From contig NZ_JADHDY010000001.1 in assembly GCF_016820535.1 (NCBI RefSeq), positions 323,221 to 387,220 on the forward strand: a stretch of DNA of 64,000 nt. Reading direction: 5' to 3'. Positions within the stretch are counted from its first letter, which is position 1. Every line of letters starts with the position of its first letter. The notes under the pieces were generated by a model that saw only the letters and a list, made by a program, of their open reading frames with translations, was not told the DNA's origin and did no database searches. This DNA is from Sporosarcina beigongshangi (GTDB taxonomy: Bacteria; Actinomycetota; Actinomycetes; Actinomycetales; Micrococcaceae). The position numbers and the translations under genes were made by a program. Below are positions 54,947 to 63,656 of the stretch, one piece after another.

Positions 54947-55948
54947 ATGAAGAAGCTCATCAATGATCCCAAAACTGTTGTCAACGAGTCGGTGGAAGGA
55001 TTTGGCCGGGCCCACGCGGACCACGTCAAGGTGAATCCCGAGCCGTTGTACGTCACCCGCAAGGATGCCCCGCGCGAGGGCAAGGTGGGCCTGGTCTCCG
55101 GCGGCGGCAGCGGGCATGAGCCCCTGCACGCCGGCTATGTGGGCTTCGGCATGCTCGACGCAGCGGTGCCCGGCGCCGTGTTCACCTCACCCACACCCGA
55201 CGCCATCATCCCGGCGACGATCGCCGCAAACGCGGGCGCCGGCGTCGTGCACATTGTGAAGAATTACACCGGCGATGTCCTGAACTTTGAAACTGCCGCC
55301 GAGATGGCCGAGGCCGAGGGCATCTCCGTCCGCACCGTGCTGGTGAACGACGACGTCGCGGTGGAGGATTCGCTGTACACGGCCGGGCGGCGTGGTGTGG
55401 CCGGGACCGTTCTGGTGGAGAAGATTGCCGGCGCCGCGGCCGAGCGCGGTGACGACCTCGACGCCGTCGCGGCCATCGGCAACCGGGTCAACGACAACGT
55501 GCGGAGCATGGGCGTGGCCCTGTCCGCCTGCACTGTCCCGCATGCCGGCGTCCCCAGCTTTGAGCTGGCCGAGAACGAGATTGAGATCGGCATCGGCATC
55601 CACGGCGAGCCCGGCCGGCACCGCATCCCCATGGAAAATGCCGACGGCATCACCGACCGGCTGCTGGAACCGATCCTCGCAGACCTCAAGCCCGCAGCCG
55701 GCGACAAGGTCCTCCTGTTTGTCAACGGCATGGGAGGCACCCCGGCCAGCGAGCTGTACATCGTGTACCGGCACGCACTGGCGGTGCTCGAGGCGGCCGG
55801 GCTCGTGGTGGAGCGCTCGCTCGTGGGCAACTACATCACGGCGCTGGAAATGCAGGGCGCATCCATCTCGGTGTTGCGCCTGGACGATGAAATGACGGAA
55901 CTGTGGGATGCGCCGGTCAACACGCCGGCGCTGCGATGGGGGATGTAA
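54947..55948 (+). CDS. dhaK: dihydroxyacetone kinase subunit DhaK
   Basis: A 333-residue protein. The dihydroxyacetone is bound covalently by His in GIGIHGEPG (about residue 220), with [13 protein letters not shown] near the N-terminus. It uses phosphate passed from DhaM through DhaL. GGAGG lies 7 nt before the ATG at 54947. First of a tight dhaK-L-M operon; the TAA is directly followed by the dhaL ATG. The 239-base region upstream holds no gene. Confidence 0.93.
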   Translation: MKKLINDPKTVVNESVEGFGRAHADHVKVNPEPLYVTRKDAPREGKVGLVSGGGSGHEPLHAGYVGFGMLDAAVPGAVFTSPTPDAIIPATIAANAGAGVVHIVKNYTGDVLNFETAAEMAEAEGISVRTVLVNDDVAVEDSLYTAGRRGVAGTVLVEKIAGAAAERGDDLDAVAAIGNRVNDNVRSMGVALSACTVPHAGVPSFELAENEIEIGIGIHGEPGRHRIPMENADGITDRLLEPILADLKPAAGDKVLLFVNGMGGTPASELYIVYRHALAVLEAAGLVVERSLVGNYITALEMQGASISVLRLDDEMTELWDAPVNTPALRWGM

Positions 55949-56593
55949 ATGAGCCAAACACTTGACACTGCCTGGGCTGTGCGCTGGCTGCGTGCCTCCG
56001 CCGCCGTGATCGCGGAGAACCGCGTGGCGCTGATTGAGCTGGACCGCGCCATTGGCGACGGCGACCACGGCGAGAACATGGACCGCGGCTTCAGCGCCAT
56101 TTTGGAGAAGCTCGACGGCGAACAGCCCGCCAACCCGGGTGCCGCCTTCAAGCTGGCCGCCATGACACTGATGTCCAAGGTTGGCGGGGCTGCGGGCCCG
56201 CTCTATGGGACAGCGTTCCTGCGTGCCGGCACGGCCGTGGGCGACGCCGCCGAACTGGACTCCGCAGCGGTTGTTGCCGCGCTGACGGCGGCCAGGGACG
56301 GCGTGGTGGCCCGCGGCAAGGCCGAAGTGGGGGACAAGACCATGATCGACGCCTGGACCCCCGCCGTTGACGCTGCCGCGGCTGCAGCAGCCACGGGTGC
56401 GGATCCCGCCGCTGTCCTGGCTGCCGCAGCGTCGGCTGCCGAGTCCGGTGCCGAGTCCACCGATCCGCTCATCGCGCGCAAGGGCCGGGCCAGTTACCTG
56501 GCCGAGCGGGCCATCGGCCACCGGGACCCCGGGGCCGCGTCCTCGGCGCTGCTCCTGCGCGCCGGCGCCGACGTCGCGGAGGTGGCGGCATGA
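55949..56593 (+). CDS. dhaL: dihydroxyacetone kinase subunit DhaL
   Basis: A 214-residue helical ADP-binding subunit. The nucleotide/Mg motif IGDGDHGENMDRG (about residues 31-43) has the conserved Asp pair, with SKVGGAAGPLYG later. DhaL keeps bound ADP that is phosphorylated by DhaM and transfers phosphate to dihydroxyacetone on DhaK. Starts directly after the dhaK stop and overlaps dhaM by 4 bases (ATGA). Confidence 0.93.
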   Translation: MSQTLDTAWAVRWLRASAAVIAENRVALIELDRAIGDGDHGENMDRGFSAILEKLDGEQPANPGAAFKLAAMTLMSKVGGAAGPLYGTAFLRAGTAVGDAAELDSAAVVAALTAARDGVVARGKAEVGDKTMIDAWTPAVDAAAAAAATGADPAAVLAAAASAAESGAESTDPLIARKGRASYLAERAIGHRDPGAASSALLLRAGADVAEVAA

Positions 56594-57321
56594 GCGTTGG
56601 ACTGGTGATTGTCTCGCACAGCGCCCAGTTGGCCGCCGGCGTGGTGGAGCTGGCCGCCCAGATGGCGCCGGACGTTGTCCTTGTGCCCGCCGGAGGCATG
56701 GACGGCGGCGGCATCGGCACCTCGCTGGAGAAGGTTATGACGGCCTTGGGCCTGGCCGACACCGGCGACGGCGCCGTGGTGCTTGCAGACCTCGGCTCAG
56801 CCGTCATGACGGCCGAATCCGCACTTGAATTCCTGGGCGGACCCGAACTGGTCCTGCTGGCCGACGCGCCCCTCGTTGAAGGTGCCGTTGCGGCGGCGGT
56901 GGCCGCACAGTCGGGTGCGTCAGTGGACGTGGTGTGCAAGGCTGCCGAGTCGGCGCTCAACCCGGGCGGCACTCCTGCCTCCGGTCTCGCACCCGCCCCG
57001 GGCGGGCCCGCAGCGGAAGGCGCGGGGTCCGCCGTCGGGCATGGCGGCCCGGAACCGGCCGGGGCCGCTGTGGAGGCGGTGCTCACCCTCATCAACCCGA
57101 TGGGCCTGCATGCGCGGCCGGCCGCGGCGCTCGCGGGCGAGCTTGGCGCCATGGATGTTGAAATTGAGATCAACGGCGTGGACGGGCAGTCGGTCATGAT
57201 GCTCATGACGCTCGGCGCGGGGCAGGGCACGGAGCTTGCCGTCTCCGCCACCGGCCCCGATGCGCAGCGCGCCGTCGACCTCGTCCGGCGAGAGGTGGAG
57301 GCCGGCTTCGGCGAGATCTGA
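56590..57321 (+). CDS. dhaM: dihydroxyacetone kinase phosphotransfer subunit DhaM (EIIA-HPr fusion)
   Basis: A 243-residue fusion. The N-terminal EIIA-mannose-like domain has a phospho-His in VSHSAQLAAG (His9). After a Gly/Pro/Ala linker (about residues 125-160) an HPr domain has NPMGLHARPAAAL (phospho-His). No EI-like third domain as in Escherichia coli DhaM. It passes PEP-derived phosphate to DhaL, so a PTS EI must be encoded elsewhere. Confidence 0.92.
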   Translation: MSVGLVIVSHSAQLAAGVVELAAQMAPDVVLVPAGGMDGGGIGTSLEKVMTALGLADTGDGAVVLADLGSAVMTAESALEFLGGPELVLLADAPLVEGAVAAAVAAQSGASVDVVCKAAESALNPGGTPASGLAPAPGGPAAEGAGSAVGHGGPEPAGAAVEAVLTLINPMGLHARPAAALAGELGAMDVEIEINGVDGQSVMMLMTLGAGQGTELAVSATGPDAQRAVDLVRREVEAGFGEI

Positions 57322-57349
57322 CCGCCACCTGGCGCCCCCTGACGCCGAG

Positions 57350-57445
57350 GGCGTGCCATACCGCTGACGGCGTGCGAAATTTAGCACGCCCCCGGCGGTT
57401 TGGCACGCCGTCGGTGTGGAGGAAATCGGTTTGGCACGCCGTCAG
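57350..57445. repeat. GGCGTGC/GCACGCC repeat cluster at the dhaM-mutY junction
   Basis: CGGTTTGGCACGCCGTC occurs twice (57396-57412 and 57427-57443, 31 bp apart). The inverse CTGACGGCGTGC lies at 57364-57375 and a further GGCGTGCCA at 57350-57358. The last copy ends in the mutY stop codon (convergent). A palindrome/terminator role is likely. Confidence 0.8.
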
Positions 57446-58350
57446 CCAGGAAGGTGGTAACCGGCGTCGGAGTGCTGGGCCAGGCCGTCGGCCACGAGTC
57501 CGGCCAGCGCCCGCTCCAGCTGGGGTGCATGCGTGTTGAGCTCGTGCAGTTTGCCCAATTCCTTGGCAACTTCCGCGTGTGCCCTGGCGGTGCCGGCATC
57601 CCAGAGGAAGTCGGCGTGGACTGGCGAGCTGGCCGCCCGCAGCACCGCCATGACGGCTCCGCGCACCTGACGGTCCGTTCCGGCCCAGGGCTGGCCCTTG
57701 GGGATGTAGGTGGGTTCGGGCTGGCCGGCGGCAATCCATGCGCACTGGTCCAGCACGGGGCACTCGCCGCACTTGGGGCTGCGGGCCGTGCAGACCAGTG
57801 CGCCCAGTTCCATGACCCCGGCGTTCCACTGGACGGATTCGGCAGTGTCTTCCGGCAGCAGGTCTGCCGCCAGCGCCATCTCTGCGGACGTGAGGGCGGG
57901 GGCGGGCAGCGCCTGGCCGATGACCAGCCGGGCGTGGACCCGGCGGATGTTGGTGTCCACCACCGTGGTGCGCCGGCCAAACGCAAAAGCCGCGACGGCG
58001 GCCGCCGTGTACGTGCCGACGCCCGGCAGCGTCAGCAGGTCCTCGTAGTTGTCAGGCACGGCGCCGCCGTGCTTTTCAACGATCTCCGCAGCGGCGGCGT
58101 GCAGCCGAAGGGCGCGGCGCGGGTAACCCAGCCGGCCCCAGGCGCGCAGCACCTCGGCGGCGGGAGCGGCGGCAAAATCCGCGGGGGTGGGCCAACGTCC
58201 CAGCCATTCCTCCCACACCGGCTGCACCCGGACAACAGGGGTCTGTTGCAGCATGATTTCGCTGACAAGGATGCCCCATGCGGAGCAGTCCCGGCGCCAC
58301 GGCAGGTCCCTGGCTTCCGCCGAGAACCAATTCTGAATTTCGCTGTACAC
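57442..58350 (-). CDS. mutY: A/G-specific adenine glycosylase
   Basis: A 302-residue DNA repair enzyme removing A mispaired with 8-oxoguanine. Catalytic Glu is in SEIMLQQTP, the helix-hairpin-helix is LPGVGTYTAAAVAAFAFG, the catalytic Asp is in VVDTNIRRVH, and the 4Fe-4S cluster is CTARSPKCGECPVLDQC. There is no C-terminal NUDIX-like domain, normal for actinobacterial MutY (about 300 residues). GTG at 58350 has AAGGGG 5 nt upstream. Confidence 0.94.
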   Translation of the reverse strand: MYSEIQNWFSAEARDLPWRRDCSAWGILVSEIMLQQTPVVRVQPVWEEWLGRWPTPADFAAAPAAEVLRAWGRLGYPRRALRLHAAAAEIVEKHGGAVPDNYEDLLTLPGVGTYTAAAVAAFAFGRRTTVVDTNIRRVHARLVIGQALPAPALTSAEMALAADLLPEDTAESVQWNAGVMELGALVCTARSPKCGECPVLDQCAWIAAGQPEPTYIPKGQPWAGTDRQVRGAVMAVLRAASSPVHADFLWDAGTARAHAEVAKELGKLHELNTHAPQLERALAGLVADGLAQHSDAGYHLPG

Positions 58351-58468
58351 GCATACCCCTTGTCCACCGCCCCTTGCGGCCCTTCAACTCTAGAACAACA
58401 CTCTGTCCCGCTCCGCTTCCCGGCCATGTCACAGGCGGTGGTGGCACAATTGCGCCCCGGGAATTAGA

Positions 58469-58474
58469 TAGGCT
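58469..58474 (+). promoter_or_regulatory. -10 TAGGCT before the Ig-like protein gene
   Basis: TAGGCT ends 6 nt before the GTG at 58481; no Shine-Dalgarno. No clear -35. Confidence 0.5.
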
Positions 58475-58480
58475 TGGCAC

Positions 58481-59176
58481 GTGGGAACTACAGGGAAACA
58501 GGGAGGCGGCAAGGCGAAGAGCCCTGCCCCGAAGCGAAACCCCACATCCAGCACAAAGTCTGCACCCAGCCCCAAACCCCGCGCCTCGAGCAAGGTGTAC
58601 CGGCGCCGCCGGCTGGTTGCCCTGGTGCTGGTGCTGCTGTTCGTTGCCGGCCTTGCAACCGGCGGGATCTACCTTGCCGGACTGTTTGGCATGGGCCCTG
58701 CCGCCAGGCCCGAAACACAGCAGGCCGGCAGCGGAGCCCCCGCCAAGCCCAAGGCCGAAGGCAACGCCGGGACCAAGCCGTCCGCCGTGTGCGACGAGTC
58801 CGGCATCCAGGTCACGGCCGGGACGGACAAGCCCGCCTACGGTCCGGATGAGAATCCCGTCCTGACACTGCGGGTCACCAACACCGGGGCCGCCCCGTGC
58901 GACATCAACGTCGGCACCAGCCAAATGGAATACGTCATCACCAGCGGCGACGACATCATTTTCAACTCCAGGAACTGCCAGCTGGACCCCAACGACCTCG
59001 TCAAGAACCTGGCGCCAGGCGCCTCGGAAACGGCAAACTTCATCTGGAAAGTGAAGCGCAACGCACCCGACTGCGCCCCCGTGGTCAGTGAACCCGGCCG
59101 CGGCGGCGCCACCTACGTCCTGGTGGCCACGCTGGGCAAGTGGTCAAGCGAACGCGTCCCCTTCACCTTGCAGTAG
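58481..59176 (+). CDS. membrane-anchored protein with an Ig-like extracellular domain
   Basis: A 231-residue protein. A basic, Ser/Pro-rich cytoplasmic N-terminus (about 44 residues) is followed by one membrane helix (LVALVLVLLFVAGLATGGIY), a Pro/Ala linker and an extracellular beta domain (PVLTLRVTNTGAAPCDINVG to GASETANFIWKV) with Cys pairs. The fold resembles Ig-like or DUF4232-like domains. Function unknown. GTG start, leaderless promoter. Divergent from mutY. Confidence 0.72.
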   Translation: MGTTGKQGGGKAKSPAPKRNPTSSTKSAPSPKPRASSKVYRRRRLVALVLVLLFVAGLATGGIYLAGLFGMGPAARPETQQAGSGAPAKPKAEGNAGTKPSAVCDESGIQVTAGTDKPAYGPDENPVLTLRVTNTGAAPCDINVGTSQMEYVITSGDDIIFNSRNCQLDPNDLVKNLAPGASETANFIWKVKRNAPDCAPVVSEPGRGGATYVLVATLGKWSSERVPFTLQ

Positions 59177-59251
59177 CGGCGCTGCTGCGCCGGCCAGGCA
59201 CTGCGGCCGCGCCAAACAGCCAGGCACGACGGCGGAGCCCGGCCGGGGTGC

Positions 59252-60322
59252 CTAGAGGAACCGGTCCAGCAGGCTGGCTTCGGCGATGCGGGAGAGGCCT
59301 TCACGCACATTGCGGGCGCGGAGCTCGCCAATGCCGTCAACCATCATAAGTTCGTCGATGGTGGCCGCCATCAAATTCTGCAGTCCGCCAAAGTGGTCCA
59401 CGAGCCGTCCGGCCACTGCGCGGGGGACCGCCTTCAATCCGGAGACCAAGCGGTAGCCGCGCGGCTGGATGATGGCTTCGAGGGAGTCGTTGCCGCGGGG
59501 CAGGCCAACGATCTCGGCGATCAGGGTCAGGTCGATCAGGTCAGCTTGGTCGATGTCCTGCAACGCGGCGACGGCCGCGTCAACGTCGGTGGTTTCCGGG
59601 TCCGTGTAATCGCGGATCACGGTGTCGGCGCCGGAACCGCGCGTGGCGGAAAGCTCTTCGAGCTGCAGCGACAGCAGGCGGCCGTCGACACCCAGCTCCA
59701 GGACGTATTGGGCGATTTCCTCGGAGATGCGCCGGACCATTTCGTGCCGCTGCAAGGTGACGGCAACGTCCCTCACGGTCACCATGGCCTCGATTTCCAG
59801 GGCGGAGAGCGAGCTGGTCACCTGGTCGAGCCGGGCACGGTAGCGCTCCAATGTTGCCAGGGCCTGGTTGGCGCGGGCCAGCACCTTCTCCGAGCCCTCC
59901 AGCACATACCGCAGTCCGTCCACGTACAGGGCAATGATCTGCATGGACTGGCTCACGGACACCACGGGCACGCCCGTCTGGATGGCGACGCGTTCGGCCG
60001 TGCGGTGGCGGGTGCCGGATTCCTGGGTTTCAATGCTGGGGTCCGGGACCAACTGGACAGCTGCGCGCAGGATCTTGGTGACATCCTTGTCGCACACGAT
60101 GGCACCGTCCATCTTGGCGAGCTCGCGGAGGCGGGTGGGCGCAAAGTCGATGTCGATCTGGAAGCCGCCGGAACACAGGCTCTCAATGGTCTTGTCGTTG
60201 CCCAGCACAATCAGTGCGCCGGTGCGGCCACGAAGGATGCGTTCCAAGCCGTCGCGCAACGCCGTCCCTGGCGCGACACGGGCAAGAGTGGCCTTGAGGG
60301 CCTCTTCGGGGCTGCGCAGCAT
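59252..60322 (-). CDS. disA: DNA integrity scanning diadenylate cyclase
   Basis: A 356-residue octamer-forming enzyme that makes cyclic di-AMP and scans DNA. The DAC domain has a DGA motif (KMDGAIV, about residue 72) and RHR in SGTRHRTAER (about residues 105-112). The C-terminus is a helix-hairpin-helix DNA-binding part (ELRARNVREGLSR). AAGGAA lies before the ATG; TATTAT at 60377-60372 (minus) is a possible -10. Confidence 0.94.
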   Translation of the reverse strand: MLRSPEEALKATLARVAPGTALRDGLERILRGRTGALIVLGNDKTIESLCSGGFQIDIDFAPTRLRELAKMDGAIVCDKDVTKILRAAVQLVPDPSIETQESGTRHRTAERVAIQTGVPVVSVSQSMQIIALYVDGLRYVLEGSEKVLARANQALATLERYRARLDQVTSSLSALEIEAMVTVRDVAVTLQRHEMVRRISEEIAQYVLELGVDGRLLSLQLEELSATRGSGADTVIRDYTDPETTDVDAAVAALQDIDQADLIDLTLIAEIVGLPRGNDSLEAIIQPRGYRLVSGLKAVPRAVAGRLVDHFGGLQNLMAATIDELMMVDGIGELRARNVREGLSRIAEASLLDRFL

Positions 60323-60400
60323 TTGCGGTTCCTTCTTTTCAAGCGCGGGAATCCGGGCAAGTCACAAGCCCATAATAGTGTGAAAACAGCGTGGCACGGG

Positions 60401-61813
60401 TCATTTGGCGTACGGCCCGCCCGAACCGTTCAGGATGAGCTCGGTGGCCTCGGCAATATGCTCAATCTGCTTGACGGTGAAATCCGGCGGGATGGATCCG
60501 GGGCCCGTCGAACTGCGAGGCACCAGGGCATGGGTGTACCCCAGCCGGCTGGCCTCCTGGATGCGCTGGTTGATGCCCGGGACAGGCCTGACTTCACCTG
60601 CCAGGCCCACCTCCCCAAAGGCCACCATCTTGGGGTGCACCACCTTGTTGGTCTTGGCGGAAACAATGGACAGTGCCACGGCGAGATCCAGTGCGGGTTC
60701 GCTCAGCCGGGCACCGCCCACGGTTGCAACATAGCTGTCGTCGGCATCCAGGCGCACCCCGGCCCGCTGCTGCAGCACGGCCAGCAGCATGCCGATCCGG
60801 GTGGAGTCTAGCCCGCTGACGGTGCGGCGCGGTGAGGAACCCATGGCCGGGGTCAGCAGGGCCTGAACCTCTGCCAGCAGCGGGCGCCGCCCCTCCATGG
60901 TGACCGTGATGCACGTCCCGGACACCGGTGCACTGGTGCGGGAAGTGAACAGGCCGCTGGGATCCGCCAGCCCCTCGATGCCGTCGTCCGTGAGGTCAAA
61001 ACAGCCCACCTCGTCCGTCTGCCCATACCTGTTCTTGACGGCCCGCAGCAGCCGCAGGCGGGAGTGCCGCTCGCCGTCGAACTGGCAGACCACATCCACC
61101 AGGTGCTCCAGCAGGCGCGGCCCGGCGATGGAGCCGTCCTTGGTCACATGACCAACCAGCAGCGTGGTCATGTTGAGGCGCTTGGCCGCGGCAATGAGCG
61201 ACGCCGCCACTTCCCGCACCTGCGAGACGCCGCCCGCGCTGCCGTCCACCATGGCGCTGCTGAAGGTCTGCACGGAATCCACGATCAGCAGCACCGGCTG
61301 CACCGCCTCCACCTGGCCCAGCGCGGTGCCCAGGTCGGACTCGGCACCGAGGTACAGAGTGTCGGCGACGGCGCCAATGCGTTCCGCGCGCAGCTTCACT
61401 TGGGCGGCTGACTCCTCGCCCGTCAGGTACAGCACTTTTTGCGGCTCGCGGCCGTGCTGGTTTCGGGCAAACTTTGCGGCCACGTCAAGGAGCAGCGTGG
61501 ATTTTCCGACGCCGGGTTCCCCTGCCAACAGAATCACGGCGCCTGGGACCATGCCGCCTCCCAGGACGCGGTCGAGCTCCGGCACGCCCGTGAGGTTGTG
61601 GGCGGCCTTGGAGGCGTCCACCTCTGAAATCAGCTGGGCCGGAGTCACCACGGTGGTGGCGGCGGTGGTCCGGACCACCACGGTTTCGATCTCATCCAGC
61701 GTCCCCCACGCCTGGCATTCACCGCAGCGGCCCACCCACTTCACGGCCGTCCAGCCGCATTCGGTGCAGCGGAAGTTCTGCCCGGTGTTGTTCTTTGTGC
61801 TCTTTGCTGCCAT
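60401..61813 (-). CDS. radA: DNA repair protein RadA (Sms)
   Basis: A 470-residue DNA-repair ATPase. A zinc finger (Cys16, Cys19, Cys30, Cys33 in CTECGW...CGEC), Walker A GEPGVGKST (about residues 104-111) and a KNRYG motif (the usual RadA KNRFG with Tyr for Phe). The C-terminus is the Lon-like domain that sets the hexamer. It extends D-loops at stalled forks. TAGGGT 6 nt before the ATG suggests a leaderless mRNA. 78 bases separate it from disA on the same strand. Confidence 0.94.
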   Translation of the reverse strand: MAAKSTKNNTGQNFRCTECGWTAVKWVGRCGECQAWGTLDEIETVVVRTTAATTVVTPAQLISEVDASKAAHNLTGVPELDRVLGGGMVPGAVILLAGEPGVGKSTLLLDVAAKFARNQHGREPQKVLYLTGEESAAQVKLRAERIGAVADTLYLGAESDLGTALGQVEAVQPVLLIVDSVQTFSSAMVDGSAGGVSQVREVAASLIAAAKRLNMTTLLVGHVTKDGSIAGPRLLEHLVDVVCQFDGERHSRLRLLRAVKNRYGQTDEVGCFDLTDDGIEGLADPSGLFTSRTSAPVSGTCITVTMEGRRPLLAEVQALLTPAMGSSPRRTVSGLDSTRIGMLLAVLQQRAGVRLDADDSYVATVGGARLSEPALDLAVALSIVSAKTNKVVHPKMVAFGEVGLAGEVRPVPGINQRIQEASRLGYTHALVPRSSTGPGSIPPDFTVKQIEHIAEATELILNGSGGPYAK

Positions 61814-61819
61814 GGTTCA

Positions 61820-61825
61820 ACCCTA
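61820..61825 (-). promoter_or_regulatory. -10 TAGGGT, leaderless start of radA
   Basis: On the minus strand TAGGGT, then 6 nt, then ATG (61813). No ribosome site is present. Confidence 0.5.
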
Positions 61826-61915
61826 GCCGCGGGTACCGACACGATTGGCACCGGCACGGGCGCCCTGCGCAGCCAAGGAGGGCCGGGCGCCGTCGCACGT
61901 TTTGGCGGGGAGGGC

Positions 61916-63049
61916 TCAGAGGTCCGGCAGGAGTGAGCGTGCCTCGACGGGGTCCATGTTGGCGGCCTCGAGCAGATCCACCATGAGCGTGCGGAACAGC
62001 AGCACCACCGTCTCACCTTCCATGCGGGTGATTTCCAGGTTGCTGGGGTGCAGGCGGGTGGCGATGTCGGCGAGGGCGTCGCGGGCGTGGGAGAGCGTGG
62101 CACGGGAGGTGGTGTCGGCGAGGGCGGCGCCAAGCTCATCGACGGCGGCCGCAGTCTCGGCCATGACCTCGGCCAAGTGGACGGAGCCGGCATCCGACAG
62201 GGCGGCATTGTTGATGGCGCTGGCGAGGCGGCGGGCCAGGACCCGGCTGGAGCGCATGGCGTAGTCGACGCGGACCATGAGCTTGGACATGCTCTCGACC
62301 TCTTGCAGGTGGCGCCGGTAGAGGGGCGAGAGGCGGGCAATCTCCACAGACCCGCGCAGGCCCTGGCGCATGGAGTCGATGCGGGACTGCTGGCCGCGGG
62401 CCCGGACCAAGGCGTGCCATGCGGTGGTGGAATCGTTGTAGGACAGGGCCGAGGCGCATTCACGAAGCACAAGAGAGAGCTCGCCCAGCACTTCCTTGAG
62501 GTCGTCCTTGGGCTCGCGGCGGGGATCGCGGGGGAACAGGAATGTTGCGGCCAGGGCAAAGCAGCCGCCCACGACGGCGTCCAGGCTGCGGGTGAACGGG
62601 CCGCCGGCCGGCATGGGGAGCAGCACGACCAGCAACGACTGCAGTGCCAGCTGGGTGGTGAAGATGGAGCCGCTGTCCAGGAAACGGGCCAACAGGATGG
62701 AGATGAACAAGACCAACACGGCCTGCCAGATTCCGGTGCCGAGCCAGTGCAGGAGCATGTCGCCCACGGCGATCCCGAGGGTGCAGCCGACGCCGACTTC
62801 CAGCACCCGCCGCAGCCGGGGGTCGCGGCTGAAGCCAAGGGCCACAATGGCGCTCGTGGCGGCAAACAGCGGGCCCTGGTGCCCCAGCACCAGTTCCGAG
62901 AAGTAGTAGGCACCCACGGCGCAAAACGCCATGACCAGTGCGGGGAGGACGGAGTTGGCGCTGCGGCGCAGGCCCAGCCGGATCCGGCGCCTCAGGAACA
63001 ACACGGTGGCGGCCGACTGGGAGGGCACTGTCGTGTCTGGGTGGGACAT
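61916..63049 (-). CDS. FUSC/aromatic-acid-exporter-like membrane protein
   Basis: A 377-residue protein with about six membrane helices in the first 170 residues (for example SVLPALVMAFCAVGAYYFSEL and GIWQAVLVLFISILLARFL) and a cytoplasmic helical C-terminus. The helices and GHQGPLFAATSAIVALGF core match the FUSC/ArAE family of small aromatic or acid exporters. Downstream of a MarR regulator and an MFS exporter; an additional leaderless -10 (TAGACT at 63061-63056) precedes the ATG. Substrate unknown. Confidence 0.82.
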   Translation of the reverse strand: MSHPDTTVPSQSAATVLFLRRRIRLGLRRSANSVLPALVMAFCAVGAYYFSELVLGHQGPLFAATSAIVALGFSRDPRLRRVLEVGVGCTLGIAVGDMLLHWLGTGIWQAVLVLFISILLARFLDSGSIFTTQLALQSLLVVLLPMPAGGPFTRSLDAVVGGCFALAATFLFPRDPRREPKDDLKEVLGELSLVLRECASALSYNDSTTAWHALVRARGQQSRIDSMRQGLRGSVEIARLSPLYRRHLQEVESMSKLMVRVDYAMRSSRVLARRLASAINNAALSDAGSVHLAEVMAETAAAVDELGAALADTTSRATLSHARDALADIATRLHPSNLEITRMEGETVVLLFRTLMVDLLEAANMDPVEARSLLPDL

Positions 63050-63055
63050 GCTGCA

Positions 63056-63061
63056 AGTCTA
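63056..63061 (-). promoter_or_regulatory. -10 TAGACT, leaderless start of the FUSC-like gene
   Basis: Minus-strand TAGACT, 6 nt, ATG at 63049. The 80-base gap after the MarR gene allows a separate promoter. Confidence 0.5.
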
Positions 63062-63129
63062 TGTGCCCGGGGCGCCCCGCGAAGTCCATCGCAGGGCGCC
63101 CCGTCGTCGCGTGCCGGTATTCCGTCAGC

Positions 63130-63654
63130 TCAGCTGGTGGTCTCGGTCAGCCTGGCCAGAAGTTCGGCCAGGCGGCGGACCTCCGCGGGCTCCCACTGCG
63201 AGAGCTTGTCCACGAGCAGCTGCCGGGCATCGAGCTGGGTTTCCTGGTACCGCCCGCGGGCGGCTGCCGTCATGTCCACCAGCATGGCGCGGCCGTCGCC
63301 GGGATCTGCCTCCCGGGAAACCAGCCCAAGCTCCTCGAGCTGCTTGACCAGGCGGCTCACCATGGCCTTGTCCGCTTCCAGTCCGCGGACCAGTGCCGAC
63401 TGGTGCATGGGACCGGAGCGGAACAGCAGCATCAGAACCTTGAATCCCATGGGCTGCAGGCACGGATGGATTGCCGTGGCACGGTTTTTCAGGCTCTTGC
63501 GGGCCGATGCCAGCATGTTGGACAGCTGGTATTGCGTGTCCTCGATGGCGCGGGCCAGCTCCGGATCCTGCGGCAGGGCCGGAGTCGGCAGCGGCTGCGT
63601 TGGGCCTTCCTGCTCGCCACTGCCGGGGGCGCCGGGATCGACGACGGCGGCCAC
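63130..63654 (-). CDS. MarR-family transcriptional regulator
   Basis: A 174-residue regulator. A Pro/Gly-rich N-terminal tail (about 25 residues) precedes the winged helix: SALVRGLEADKAMVSRLVKQ is the recognition helix, then a wing ADPGDGRAMLVDMT. The GTG start lies 2 bases past the stop of the MFS gene, so the two are in one operon and MarR probably represses the exporters. The inducer is unknown. Confidence 0.88.
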   Translation of the reverse strand: MAAVVDPGAPGSGEQEGPTQPLPTPALPQDPELARAIEDTQYQLSNMLASARKSLKNRATAIHPCLQPMGFKVLMLLFRSGPMHQSALVRGLEADKAMVSRLVKQLEELGLVSREADPGDGRAMLVDMTAAARGRYQETQLDARQLLVDKLSQWEPAEVRRLAELLARLTETTS

Positions 63655-63656
63655 GG

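Noticed and set aside
57442-58350. MutY lacking the C-terminal NUDIX-like domain as a truncation
   Set aside because: About 300 residues is the ordinary length in actinobacteria, and the catalytic and 4Fe-4S motifs are complete.
61010-61030. RadA motif KNRYG in place of KNRFG as a sign of lost function
   Set aside because: Tyr for Phe is conservative, and the zinc finger, Walker A and Lon-like domain are intact.
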